A stretch of DNA of 64,000 nucleotides from Heterocephalus glaber (GCF_000247695.1 NW_004624778.1:14060909-14124908), one strand, 5' to 3'. Shown: positions 35,391 through 47,508, counted from the stretch's first letter. The notes: generated by a model not told the origin, from the sequence alone. Translations and numbers: made by a program.

Positions 35391-36870
35391 TTTTAAAAAA
35401 TGTAATACTATTTATTTAACTTCAAAAACATTTCAGTGTTCTCAACATACAAAAATATAACAGAATGTTGCAAATTGTGCTTAAATACAGAAAGTTCTTG
35501 AATTTACACCAGTGCAATGGCTCTTTGCTGACAATGAAGAATTCTGCAGTTTCTTTAAATATGAAGTTTAAATCTATAGCTCTTAACTTAAAAAATCCAA
35601 ATACTTCTCATGTCAGCTGACCCCCCCTTCCTGGACTTCGACATGGCCACAAGATGCCATGCTGCTATATATAAAAATAAGACACAGTGTTGACAGGTGC
35701 AGCCTTACAGTTCCACCTTCGGAGATGGCCCCTCCAGGAGATGTCTGCCCCCACTGCCTCAGCACAAAGCAAGGGTCGTCAAGCATTTGTCCCAGTTGTT
35801 TTGTTCTTTTTACAACTTATAGTTATATACAGTTGATAGCTCAGGACTTCTAGCCAATAACATATAGTTAATACCACCTTACAATTTTGTTTAATGCCAG
35901 GACAATCTTCAATTACCTCATCACACCAACAGCAAAGTGCACAGAGTGAGGAAAACATGATCATCTTAAAAACATTTGGAAATATGTACCACTTTAATAG
36001 AGTTTCAGGGTGCTAAGGACACTGAGCCACTTCTTGTAAACCATTGACAATTTCTAGAACATTTTGAGAGACTATTATATGATTGTGATCAAATTTTGTA
36101 ATTAGACGTAATGAGGCCAATAGACACATTTCAAATATGATGTGCCAATCACAATGTTCCTCTAAGGTATTCATAAGGAGACAGATGATCAGTTTTCTGT
36201 TTCTCCTCCTCCTCTTCCTTTCCTTCTCTTTTTCTTTCTCTTTCTCCTTCTCCTTCTCCTTCCTCTTCCTCTTCCTCTTCCTCTGCCACTTTTTCCGGTC
36301 AACTTTAGTGGGACCCTTGGTGCCATCAAACTTTCTTTTAGACTTATAGTCGGTAACATCCTCCTGGTATTTCTCCTTTAGCTTCACCACATTAGTGATG
36401 TATGGCTGCTTTTCACTCTCACTTAAGTTATTTCATAGAAAAGATATTATTATTATGAGATATTATCACAGTGACTCCAATAGAGATGTCACAGAGTTTG
36501 TGAATTTGGTCATAGAACAGGAAGAGTTCAGATGGTGGTCTTTTGGGGGTGTTATTGCCCTGTTTCTTCTTATCTCCTTTAGCTGGTCCATAATCCCTCA
36601 TTTACCTATCACACCATATTTTATCCACTCTTGCCATTTCATCCATCAAATTTAGATTTCTCTTCCCCAGACATTGTCTTCCACCTCTCAGGCCCTTTTG
36701 GAAAACACTGAAAAATTGACAAGGACCTCTGGGTTTCTTCTTATATTCTTCTCTGTATGTCTATACAAAGAAGGATAAGTGGTCATCTTGCTGTTTGGTT
36801 TCTTGGGGTCACCTTTTTGCCGTCTTGAGGTTTCAGAGGGTTTAGTTCATGGTCGCTCGGGCTCCATTAT
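35391..36870 (-). pseudogene. HMGB3P: Processed HMGB3 pseudogene with full 3' UTR
   Basis: On the minus strand an intronless, decayed copy of HMGB3 (two-box chromatin protein) runs from about 36823 to 36197. The start codon is ACG, followed by a one-base insertion and a GDPKKP-like beginning. HMG-box A remnants are RRIYKK-type and KTMSGEEKSKFDEMA-like, then DYGPAKG. Box B is scrambled. [22 protein letters not shown] followed by TKGPTKV matches the HMGB3-specific C-terminal linker. An in-frame TAA occurs after the box A segment. One G is lost in the KK-V codons before the acidic tail, so the GAG/GAA tail is now read as K/R/E. The 3' UTR follows to an AATAAA signal near 35414-35420 and ends in a short A-run. 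No introns are present, as expected for a retrocopy. Confidence 0.9.
36199..36287. repeat. (CTC/TTC)n tract, remnant of the HMGB3 acidic tail
   Basis: Plus-strand CTCCTC/TTCCTT repeats are the complement of the glutamate codons of the HMGB3 C-terminus, now partly expanded. Confidence 0.85.
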
Positions 36871-36899
36871 CTCTAGGCCTGTGTGATGCAGAAACATCG

Positions 36900-37780
36900 T
36901 GGTGGAGAGTTGTGGAGGAGGAAACTGCTCACCTTATGGGGACTGGGAAGCAGAGAGAGCAAGAGAGAGATCTCTTGACAATTCCCATGCATGCTTTCCA
37001 GTCTCATCATACTTGACTTTCCCATTGAATTTATTCTCTCAACTTCTCTCTCTTCCTTAAAAATCTATTTCTTTGACTTTTGAATCTTTGTCTCTCACAT
37101 TCCTCTTCCTGGATCTTTGCCACATCTTACTAGGCCAGAAATGAATTTGGCTGCCAGTGACAGAAAACCCTACTAACAGTGACAAGTGAATAAGGAATTA
37201 TTTTTCTTACACACAAGAAAATGGCACACATCTGCTAGAATTTATTTAGTAACTCACTGATGCTAGGCCCAGCACCTCTGAGATCCTTTTTGCCTTCCTG
37301 GAAAGCTTTTGGCCTCAAGATCATAATGTAGTTGCTGTAGCACCAGTCATTATATCTACATTCAAGAAATAAATAACATGACCATTTCTCCTTTTTTTAA
37401 TACTTTTTTTTTAATCTAGGAAGGGAGTTCTCTTTTGCATACTTTCTGCCATTTCCTCCACTCAGAGCTGGTCATATATTTAGCTTTGAATAATTAAAAA
37501 TTCAACCTCCTAAGATCATGGGATCTCAACCCACTACCTAGTTAAATCAGTGTTATTTTAGTAGGAAAAGGAGAGATTGTAGGTGTGGAGAATGGCTTTG
37601 CATAAGCAATGGAGAGAGCTGCTGCAATTGGTGATTTTAGACTCCTTCCCATTTGACTTGCTTCCTAGGAACATTAATGCACATAGATACCCAGCCGCCC
37701 ACACTGTGACAACAGTCCACAGCTGGTATCTCCAGCCTAGGATCCAGAGATCTCTTGGATTTTCTCTTCAGGTTCCTCCA
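36900..37780. other. Intergenic DNA, no gene recognised
   Basis: No exon or confident repeat seen. Confidence 0.5.
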
Positions 37781-37784
37781 GCAA

Positions 37785-37922
37785 TAGCACTGAAGGAGGG
37801 GCAAGGGAAAAAAATAAAAACCAAGACAGATTATGTAAAGGTGCAAATTTCCAATGATGAGTATCATTATATTTTATACCTAAAATGTATCGATAAAATT
37901 AATCAAAGTTGAAAGAAAAGAA
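37785..37922 (+). mobile_element. L1 3' end
   Basis: Sense counterpart of the antisense L1 3' UTRs at 29-30.5 kb: GATTATGTAAAGGTGCAAAT, CCAATGATGAGTATC, TATACCTAAAATGTATCGAT, AAAATTAATCAAAG, then an A-rich GAAAAGAAAAG tail. Confidence 0.75.
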
Positions 37923-38639
37923 AAGAAACTCATTCTCTCTTCTGGATGACTTCTCCCAGACTTGTCCCAATTTCTCATATTCCAGGAGCTTCCAAACATG
38001 TTCTAATGTTGGAACCTTTTCATTTTAAATGAACCTTACCAGGAAAGATGTTACGAAGATCTTGACTTCTGCCTGTGGTCCTCCCCTTTCTTCATGGGAG
38101 GGTGGGAGTGGGGCCTGAACATTTCCAGGATTCCTTCAGACACTTAAAAACACAGTCAATCTTTGAGTCTTAGCCTGGATTCCCCAGAGCAGATCCTAAG
38201 ACAAAGGCATATCTGTTGTTGCTCCTTCCTTAGGGAGTCAGCACTACAGAAGCAGGAATCAAGTGACACGGGCCAGGGCCGGGGCAGGGGTGGAGAAAGT
38301 TTGCAGGTACATTAAGGAACATCAAGCTCACTTGCTCACTCATCTTCCTAGATCCTCTTTTGAGTGACCAGGAGCTGTTGCATCTCAAGACGATCTGTCT
38401 CTGGGGAGAAGGGGAGAAGAATGTGCTTGGTCCCAGAAGCAATTGGTCCAAATTTTACCCAGTACATACTCACAGTGGTCTGTTATGTGCAAGGTGCCCA
38501 CTTGAGGGACAACAGGTCAGCCCCAGGCTGGGTGGTTAGACATGCACAGTGAAATAGGAAATGAAGCCTTTGGTGGTACCCCATCAAGGACAGTTCCAGT
38601 GGGTGGCAGGACCTGAGGTGGTACACAAGTCTGATATAG

Positions 38640-38745
38640 TAGGTGAGTACCCTCATTGTACATCAAAACTACAACCCAGAGAGGGGAAATGCCTTGCCCT
38701 CTGTTAGCCAGCCAGTTAGCAGCAGAACGCTGCTTACCGTCTAGT
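38640..38745 (-). mobile_element. MIR fragment
   Basis: CCTCATTGTACATCAAAACT, CCCAGAGAGGGGAAATGCC, GCCAGCCAGTTAGCAGCAGA match the MIR 3' half. Orientation is inferred. Confidence 0.6.
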
Positions 38746-38749
38746 GCTC

Positions 38750-41700
38750 CTTCCTCATACTAAGCTGTCATTGTGTGATTTTTGTTCCCTGTCTTCTGCT
38801 TGAAATTCAAGAAAGCATCACCGTCACCCTGGCCCTTCTCAGTGGGATTTACTAAGTGACTTTGGCACCAATGTCATCCATCACAAGAGTGTCTTAACTG
38901 GGACATTATTATTACTGTTGCTGTTGTCAGTCAGGCTCCTCTGGAGCTAGGAGAAGCAGCTCTCTGACAGCTAAGTGGAAGGCTGCCACTATTAGCCATA
39001 CTTGCCAATACTAGGCAGAGGATTTCTTCATCTTTGGCAGAATTGAACAGCAGTTGTCCTTATTTAATAAGATGCTGAGGATAACACTGAGCCAGACTGA
39101 CGCACCCAAACCTTCTTGAGTCCTTTACGGCTCATATGTTTTTTAATATTGGAAATTGCCTCACATTCCTTTCTGTAATAAACAGAGCACAAATCAGGCA
39201 CAACTATAATAATCATAAATAATTTTCCTCCACAAAAACAAAAACAAACTGGGGAATAGATATTAACAATTCACAAATAAGTCCTATTTGTAGTTATGCA
39301 GAGAAAGATGGCCATTAGTTACCTGGATTTAGATGCCGGACCTTCCTGAGATCAGTTATTCTGTGAAATGATTCCCTGAGGCAGGAAGCCTCCTATGAAA
39401 TGACACTTAGGTAATTCACACTCTCTTGGACAGTTCAAGCACAATCCTATGAACTGACAGGCAGCAAGTATCAGACACACTAAAGCACTGTGTAAAAACA
39501 GACAAATGATGATGGCGACCAGCGTGCAAGTTCAAATTTCAAATACATCACAATCCTTGTTTTCCTTCCTGGTACAAGCATTTCCTGGCCGTGAGTTGTC
39601 TTTGTGTGAACTTGGGTTTGTGCAAATTCAAAGGCAGGGCACTTCCTAAAAGACTGTAGGTTGTTATATTCTTGAGTTAGTTCAGTAAAATATGTGTTCT
39701 GATCTTTGATCATTGACTGATTGCCCTCATGAAATAACTGGAACTCATTAGGCTTTTCACTGGAAACTTCTATGTATGTGTATTTATATTAAAATATTAA
39801 GACAAACTGTATGTAATCTACTCAGCCATTCCCATAAAAATTACTCACACAAGCTGGACTCATCATAGGAAACCTCATTACTAGTAACTTCCTGATACCT
39901 AGACAGAGGCTGCTTGGCTATGCTCTGGGGTCACAGCAGCTAAAGTTTGTCTCTGACTCTACAGTCATTTTAAGATGATGGTCTCCATAGAGGCAGAAAC
40001 AATTCCTTTTCAACTTTTGAGGCAAACATTATTTCAGTACTTTGGAAAAAATTCTAAAATGTCCCTTGAGATTTTTCAGTTCATGTAAACAATAATAACA
40101 AAACTCCGTGGTGCTTATGTGCCGTTATATATATTTCACACATGGCTTTGAGAGACGGAGTAGTTGGAAATGGTGATCAATTCTGTATTCATCAAACATT
40201 TATCGAGATGGTGAGTGAATGTCTTCCACATTTGTCAAATCTACTCCAATGTTTAGAAAAACTGGAGTCATAACAGTGCTGGCTTTAGGGTGAAAAAAGG
40301 AGGAGGGAAAGAGGAAGAAAAAGAGACCAAGCTTAAAAAGTTAGGCACCTTGACAGTCTTTGTCCAGTGGGTGATAGCTGTCAGGCTATAAATATAGAAC
40401 ACTATTCTAACCATGTAGTAAGAATTCAATCATTCCTTGATGGAGACAAGTATTAGATCAATTGTCTTTCAGGCCTCTGGTTACTAGGGAACACACTAGC
40501 TTAGCATAAAGCTTGTTTGGGTATCTAGAACAATAATGTGTGCTAAATGAAGGCTTTAGAATTGAAAATTAAGTTCGTGGACCATTCTAGGACTGGTTAG
40601 TTCAATTAGGTGCCAAGAAGATACAGACAATGAGTTGTATGTTATGGGTATGAGCTATTCAACAAGCTATGGGCATTTGTTAAAATGTGAGCCATTGTTG
40701 GTGATGAGAAGAAAAATTCAATTGCCATGATTATAGGAAAAATACATTCTAACAGTGAGTTGTTTTTATGAGAGAAACAAGATATTTTAATAAGTCAAAA
40801 AATAAATAAAAACGATCTGGAGAAATGAAAACTAAAGTTTAGATCTCACTAAGCTTGCATTTCAACATAGAGAAGGGTAGTGAAAGTAGGGTAGTGAATC
40901 TCAAACTTTTTTAGATCATCACCCATAATTAAGAAAATCATTTAATGTTGTCACCTATAGTGTGAGCAACAAACACACAGCTACACCCCCCACATTCATA
41001 TTTTATATTAAAATGTCTTCAAATGAGTCTTATTTTAATGAACTCTGATATTTTCTATTCTGTTCTATTTCACTGTTTCAAGACTGCTGCCATGATCTGT
41101 CTCACTGATTTCACACCACATAATGAGTGGTCTGAAAAACACAGCTGGGTAAGGTAAGGATGGAGAGTAGGGGACATGAAGTTAGAATTTTGGTGAGTTC
41201 TTACTTATCACGGGTTGCATGAAGAAAATGCTGAGTGATTCAAACCAGTCAAGAAATTTCTGAGGAGTTAGCAGGCTGAGAAGTCTGCCCTACCCATGAG
41301 AATTAGGTGAAAGTAAAGACTTGTCCCAAACCACTGGATACCTGTCAACTGATTGACTTACCTTGAAGTTGTGGTACAATTTCCACTGAAGCCTATCAGA
41401 TTTTGAGAATGAGGTGGGGGATGGTTATAAAAGGAGACTGATGGATGTTGTCATTGAATAATGCTGGGGACAAAGGACTTTGGAAAATTCTACCTTGCTG
41501 CCTGGTTACAATCTTTGCATGCCTTGCAGAGGAAGCATTTTCTAAGGTAGGAACTTAGCTCTTCCTTGCTGAAAATGCTAAAAGGGCTTCCTGTGACGCT
41601 GAGGATGAAGGCCAAAATCCTTGCTGTGGTCCAGGAGCTCTTGCCTAGTGTGTTCCCTGGCTCTTCTCCTGCCATGTGCCCCGCCCTCTGGCCTGTGGGA
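38750..41700. other. Intergenic DNA, no gene recognised
   Basis: Nearly 3 kb with no SINE of the young families and no exon candidates. A TCTCAAACTTTTTTAGATC block near 40898 could be a hAT fossil but is too weak to call. Confidence 0.5.
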
Positions 41701-41716
41701 CACTAACACACTAATC

Positions 41717-41871
41717 CAGTGATGGCGAACCTTTTAGAGATCAAGTGCCCAAACTGCAACCTCAAACCCCCTTATTTACCGCAAAGTGTCAACACTGCAA
41801 TGAAACCTAAATACTGAGGTTTTAGTTTAGAAAAAACAATTGTTATCAGTGTTATAAGTTTGCCACCATTG
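41717..41871. mobile_element. hAT-like non-autonomous DNA transposon (155 bp)
   Basis: The left end, CAGTGATGGCGAACCTTTT, and the right end, AGTTTGCCACCATTG, form imperfect terminal inverted repeats: the last 15 bases match the inverted first 15 at 11 positions, with transition differences. The internal text (GAGATCAAGTGCCCAAACTG, CCTTATTTACCGCAAAGTG, ATACTGAGGTTTTAG) resembles a known vertebrate hAT MITE family. Similar hexamers CTAATC and CTAACC abut the two ends as a possible partial target duplication, but they are not in clean 8-bp register. No transposase is encoded. Confidence 0.7.
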
Positions 41872-42097
41872 CTAACCTTTTCTCAGGGATCTCTCAAACT
41901 TTTCCTTCTTCCACATCCAACTTAATATTTACTTCCTCACAAGCCCTTCCTGACCTCCAGATGAAACTAGCCCTCCCAGTTAGGCCCTTCATGCAAAGCA
42001 AACCAATTATTTGTGCAAGCATATGTTTAGCAGACACCCCCACACATACACTAGATTTGAGTTCTACAAAAGCAGGGACCATGTCTGATAAAAGAAT

Positions 42098-42262
42098 AGC
42101 CTGGCGTGGTGCTGTGTACCAGTAGTCTAAGCTACTTAAGAGGCTGAGACAAGATCACTTCTGTCCAGAAATTAGAGGCCAGCCTCAGCAACATAAGGAA
42201 CCCCTGTCTCTAAATCAATTAATCAGTCAATCAATCAGTCAATCAGTCAAACAATCAATCAG
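42098..42262 (+). mobile_element. B1-type SINE with (TCAA/TCAG)n tail
   Basis: GCCTGGCGTGGTGCTGTGTA, GCTACTTAAGAGGCTGAGAC, GGCCAGCCTCAGCAACATAA, CCCCTGTCTC, then a tetramer-like TCAATCAGTCAA tail at about 42214-42262. Confidence 0.82.
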
Positions 42263-42289
42263 CTCTACAGTTTTACCAGGGATTTACAC

Positions 42290-42770
42290 TCAATTTTCTT
42301 TGATAATTTTTACAGTATTTCTTAAACCTATTCTCATATCACTTTTTTCATAGATAATATTGCTATAATTGCTTTCTCTCTTTTCCTTAATCAAGGCTCT
42401 GATGAGTTTATGTATTTCATTTTTTTCTTTCAAAGAACTAGCTTTTGATTTTAGTTATTCCTGCTATTTCTAGCCACTTTGCCACATCCTCTTATAAACT
42501 CTAAAAGTATTTTTTAAAAAAAAAAAAACTAGAGCCTTAAGGTTTTAGTTGTACAATTATCTATAAAGACCTTTTGTCTCTTCCTTTTCAGTGTTTGTAT
42601 CTACTATTTCATTTCCATGCCTTCTTGCTTTATTTTAGCCTCGAAAAATGTTAATAATAGTGCTGACAAGCCTCTCTGTCTGGTTCCTGAGTTTGGTGGA
42701 AATGGATTTAGTACTTTTCCATTTTGCATACTCTCTTCTGTGTTGTTTTGAGTAGCTGGCATATACTGTT
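42290..42770 (-). mobile_element. Possible antisense L1 ORF2 fragment
   Basis: Antisense-looking text (CTTTCAAAGAACTAGCTTTT, GATTTTAGTTATTCCTGC, AATAATAGTGCTGACAAGCC, GGAAATGGATTTAGTAC) is typical of decayed L1 ORF2. No clean reading frame remains. Confidence 0.5.
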
Positions 42771-43292
42771 GCTCCTGAAAGAGCCAGTAAGTTTGTGTAT
42801 TAGCTTTCTGATGCTTTGACAAAGAACGTGAGCAAAACAATTTAAAAGGAAAAAACTACGTTTCCTAAAGTCCCCACCACCTCCAATGGTGCCTCAGGCT
42901 GGTGACCAAGCCTTTACCACATGGCCTTTGGGGGACATTTCAGATCCAAACCCTAACAAGTTGGATACTAAAGAGAAGTGTCCTGGGAGCCAAGTGGAAA
43001 AAAAGAATTTCATGAAGGAGTGATCATATATGTAAAATGTTGAATGAGTCAATTAAGAGAAAGCCTGAGAATAGATCATTAGATTTAAAAACGAGGTGGA
43101 ATGGTCACCTTGAGTAGGGCAGTCGAGGTTGGAATGGGTTAGAGAATGGGAGGAGAGGAAGTGGAGACAGGGAGAGGAGGCAAGTTTTATTCTGCCAGGT
43201 TTTGTTAACTGGAGAAGAGAGGGGTCAGAGTATGTTTTAGATTTATTTTCTGTGAAGGTGGGAAACATTAAACCAGTTCTGAAAGCTGCTGC

Positions 43293-43352
43293 TAACCCAG
43301 GGCCTTGCACATACTACATATTCTTGCTCTACCACTGAGCTACACTCCTAGC
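43293..43352 (-). mobile_element. dID SINE fragment
   Basis: AACCCAGGGCCTTGCACATAC, TTGCTCTACCACTGAGCTAC, ACTCCTAGCGCCC: reversed ID-type element. Confidence 0.8.
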
Positions 43353-43359
43353 GCCCAGC

Positions 43360-45780
43360 AGGGACAGCTTGTTTATGGTAGGAGGAGGGAAGTCAGAATG
43401 TGACAAATAGGGACAGATAATGCTAAGTGGGCCACTACGGTCACTTATTGCTCCTTTTTCTCAATGTACTTGAAGATTTCCTAGGAGATTCTACTGAAGG
43501 TACAGGTTTAGAATCACCAGCCTATAGCTAGAACTATGCAACCCAAAGAGCGTGTTGCTTCCTCCTTCCAAGTCTGAATGCATGGCGGATCTCATCTCCT
43601 TGCTGTGGAGGAAAGGCAGTTGAGAGCTGCTTGAAGTAACAGTGAAGAAGAGAGTGACTGCCTTCTAGACTTTAGCTCCCAGACTGTGAGAATACCCTAG
43701 GCCTGTCTCATCTTCCTAGTTGGACAGGCAAGAAAAAGAGGGGAGGAAAGGAGAGAGGAAAGGAGGAAGAGAGTGAGACAGAGAGACAGCAGGGAAGGAG
43801 CTGGGGGCGGGGAATGAATGGCAATGAATATAAATGAGAGTCGGACTGCTGTCAAAAGGAAGAGCACACAGGCTCATTGTGTTTCTGTGGCTCTGCTGGC
43901 CCCATCATCTAGAAGTCAAGGTCAGTTGGTTCCTCAAACACAACCAGTCCTCAGCCCTGGAGAAGGGTGACATGCCCTCGGCGATGCCAACTCTTCCTTG
44001 GAGTAGAACAAGTGGAGTAGGGGAACAGTGGTAAATAATCTAGGTTGCTTTCCCTCTACCTCCATGACCTGAGTCAAAACTAGGAGTCCTGAGAGATGAA
44101 TTGGCAGGCATGGCACTTTCCTGCTTCACTCACTATCTCCTTTATGGCCACCCCCACATTCTCCAGGGCCACCACAGATGTTGTCACCCCTGGCCTAGCC
44201 CACTGAAGTACTGCTTGTGGGGTCGAGTTGTGAGCAATGAGAGAGGAAGAAAGAAAGGAAGGAAGGAAGGAAGGAAGGAAGGAAGGAAGGAAGGAAGGAA
44301 GGAAGGGAAAGAAAAGAAAAAAAGAAAGAGAGAGAAAGAAAATGACTGTGTGAACTTCTCACCTCCTGAGTTCTGTGCAGTTATTTTCTACCTACTGACA
44401 CCTACCTCAGCCAGCTTCTTTAGGAGTCTCTTGGAGTAAAAATAAGGATTAGCTTGTTTTCTGAGAACAGCACCCACTGCAGAAGGAGCCCAGGTGACAG
44501 AGGGTGATGGAGAATGCCTAGATAAATACCCCTGTTCCTATTCATTCCCCTGGCATTGTGTGATAATGGACTCCCAATATTAAAATGCATATTTCATTGT
44601 CTCATCCCATAATTTGGAGGCACACCATTCACTATGCATGAGCCATTCACTCAGAATCATCGCATGGAGAAAATTACATTTTCCTCTTTGCAACAGGAAG
44701 AGAGAGATTATCTCACGTGGGTAAGTTTCCAGACCCCAAACATTGAGCTAAAACACCCCAGAAGGGAGACTGAGCTTTCCTGGTCTTGGCCCAGGTCTGA
44801 CTCTTCATTCTGATGCCCCAGACCCTCATCTGACGCTAGTAGGCTGACTACGTTGGGACACTTGCCTGCCTGTGCTTTTTGGATAAAAGGAACATCTTAG
44901 GAACTTTTATTCTTCCTTCCCAGAAGAAGTGTTATAAAATTGAATAAACCTACACAGAACATTTCATATTTATGTAGTCTTGCTGAATTGATAATACTTA
45001 TTTGTAATCAAAATTAAGCAAGCAAAATGTTAAAGTGTTCTCCTTGGAAAAGGCATATTGAAATGTCTTACCAATGATGTACACTCATTCGCTTGTTACA
45101 CACTCTGTCCTTATCCTTACCTATTCTTTTAGGGGTAATAAAGGTCCAGAGAGCTGCTATCTCCATGCATATAATCCTAAATCTCTTACGTACCTGTATA
45201 CATATGATTAATGGCAATTGTGTCTGCATGATAATTACAGCTCACTGCTAATAACACCTTGTATGACCATTACTGGGCTAACCACTAATGTACTTTCCAA
45301 TATGATTCTACAATTTTTAATTTTTATGGTTTTGTCCATGTGTCAATTAGCACAGTTATATGACCCACAGATTAATTCTTTCAACAATTATTGTGCATCC
45401 GGTAAGCACCTGAAATTGTGGAGGATGAAGCTCTTGTGGAGGAGGAAGCAGAAATAACTACAGTTTATAGCAGATCCCATGAAGTGGCCACGTGTGGTTC
45501 TCTTTGGCTGGGATAAGGGGTCGTTTACGGTCAGTGAAAGCCACTAGTGACCCCATTGTACAACATTTAAGTTATAATATTTTTCTCTGCCTAGAAAAGC
45601 AGTTCCCTGACCATTCTAATAGGATGCAAGCGTCTATTTGGTGTGGACCTCTTTGGGCTTGCTAGAGAGCGGCACATAAACACCAGTTACGAAGTTACGG
45701 GTCTGGTGGCTTCTCTAATTCCTTTTGTCTGGCTCCCCAAGTGTTGGCTCCCTTCTGTTAATTTTATTTGGCGGTTCAAT
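43360..45780. other. DNA upstream of the CpG island, no gene recognised
   Basis: No exon identified. Apart from the GGAA microsatellite it looks like single-copy sequence, and it would include any distal promoter or enhancer of the gene starting in the CpG island. Confidence 0.5.
44246..44305. repeat. (GGAA)n microsatellite
   Basis: About 14 perfect GGAA units followed by a decayed GAAA-rich stretch. The K/E/G/R-rich ORF through it is compositional. Confidence 0.98.
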
Positions 45781-46179
45781 ACGAGCAAGAATTCCCAACC
45801 CAGGCACCCCGCTGTGAATCCAAGGCCAGCTCTAGCTCCGCGCACCTGTGCTCGGCGCCCCCTGGACCCTCGGCCCAATGCCACCTCGAGTCCACGACAG
45901 TCTCCCCCGGCCTGGAGTAGTCCGGTTCCCGCCAGCTCCTTCTCCCCGCCCTCTCCTGGGCCGCTACGGCAGCGCCCGCTGACCCCGCTTCCCTCCTCCT
46001 TTCCTCCGCTCCCTAGGTGGAGCTTGAGGGAAACCCCATCGCGGGCAGAGTGAGGACGGGCTTCTAAGGTGACTGGCCACCCTGCAGCGCGAGTGCCCAG
46101 GGGGAAAGGCCAGGCTGTCCCGGGACGGGGCTCGACGCAGGTGAGGCAGCCTCGGAGAGGCAGGATCGCTCCAGGCCGG

Positions 46180-46580
46180 TGTCCGCGGTGCGCGCTCTGC
46201 CCCGAACCGCGCGGAGGCTGCGGAGGGAGAAGCGGGGCGCGCGCTGGACGCGGCTGCCCTGGGGACGCGGCTGCCCTGGGGACCCGGCTGCCCTGGGGAC
46301 CCGGGGGCCTGGCTCCCCCGAGCCGTCACCGCAGCAGGTGGGGGCCTGGCTGGCCGGGGGTGGGGCCCAGCTTGGGGCGGAGCCGCGGCGGCGGCCTCCC
46401 TGGCGGGGGACCGGCCGATCCCGAGCCCGAGCGGAGCGTGCAGCGAGCTGGGCTGTCGGGGCGCCGGCGGGAGCTCGCCGCGCGCTGGGGCTGGGACCGG
46501 CCTGGCAGAGCGCGCCGGCGCCGCGGCGGCAGACAAAGGCGCCGCTCGCGCCCGGGCGCCGCGCTCAGCGCTCTGCCTCG
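46180..46580 (+). other. Putative 5' untranslated exon 1 ending at a strong donor
   Basis: The 3' boundary is set by CTCG|GTAAGT, a near-consensus donor. The transcription start is unknown, so the left limit is arbitrary. No TATA box was seen, which is usual for CpG-island promoters. Confidence 0.4.
46251..46301. repeat. Three tandem copies of a 17-bp GC-rich unit
   Basis: The unit CGGCTGCCCTGGGGAC plus C or G is repeated at 46251-46267, 46268-46284 and 46285-46301, with a partial fourth copy after it. It lies within the putative 5' exon or proximal promoter. Confidence 0.97.
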
Positions 46581-47488
46581 GTAAGTGGCTCCCTCTTCGC
46601 TGGCTTTCCCCTCCCGCCGCCTGCGCCTCTCGGAGTTCCGCGGGCTCCGGAGAAGATGGGGAGAAGGAAGAGATGAGACTTCCCCGCTCTCCCTGCACCT
46701 CGCCTCGCCTTCGCAGAAACACCAAACTAGCGAGTTTCCGATCTGTGGGCCGTCTCCGCGAGACCCGCCCGGCCGCCCTCGGTGAGCTCCTCGCCCCTGG
46801 GCTGCCCCTGGGTCGCCAGCCTGGCCGGGAGGGTTGCCTCTGGGCTTCCCCTTGGGGTGTGTGCAGGGGAGGGGGACGCAGGGCTCTGGTGCCACGAGAC
46901 CCCAGCCCTGGGCACGGTCGCACGCGTCCGGGTCGCCCAGGGGCAGTTCGCTCTGAGAATTCAAATTTCAGTCTCGGTTGTGGGGTCTGCCTCAGTCCCC
47001 TATTATCCTCCTCTCCAGCCTCCTTCCACCCCGTTCAGGGGTTAATATAGCGCCCTCTCCCTGCTACACCCGACAGCGTCCGCCTCGGGGCCCCGGCCCC
47101 GGGCCAGAGGGGTCTCCACCGTTGTCCCCTGCTCTGCGATCCCGAGCCAGAAATTGCAGGGGAGGGCGGGCGGTGCGGACTGCGGGCGGGGGCTGGCATC
47201 AGAGCTCGGTCCGGGTCGGCTCCTCCTGCCTCTTCCCGAGTGTTCTCCATCAGAAAAGCAATCGGGAGCCCGGTTGGCTTCTGCTTTTGTTCTGTCCGCT
47301 ACTCTCTGGAATCTGAGAAGCCCGGTGGGCAGATGCCCGGGAGGCACAGTGGTGGGAGTTCCACGTGCGGCCCCAAAATGACTATTGGAAGTGGTGCCTT
47401 CCTGGCCCTAGGTTTGGGATGGATTCCGATCGCTAATCAATACCCAGGAGAGTGCTACGGGTCGGCCGCGTCCCGAAGGAGAGCGGTG

Positions 47489-47508
47489 CCGCCGCCGCCG
47501 CCGCCACG
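47489..47508. repeat. (CCG)n trinucleotide run
   Basis: About six CCG units near the downstream edge of the CpG island, within a GCCGCC-rich context. Confidence 0.9.

Noticed and set aside
40890..40990. Possible second hAT-like fossil (TCTCAAACTTTTTTAGATC)
   Set aside because: No matching opposite terminus or target duplication was found nearby.
42212..42262. Short direct repeats that might suggest a CRISPR-like array
   Set aside because: They are a tetranucleotide tail of a B1 element, with no spacers; the genome is mammalian.
45964..46923. 319-codon open frame on the minus strand in the CpG island
   Set aside because: Rich in R, P, S, G and A as expected from GC-rich DNA. Overlapping open frames exist on both strands, and no domain or splice pattern supports it.
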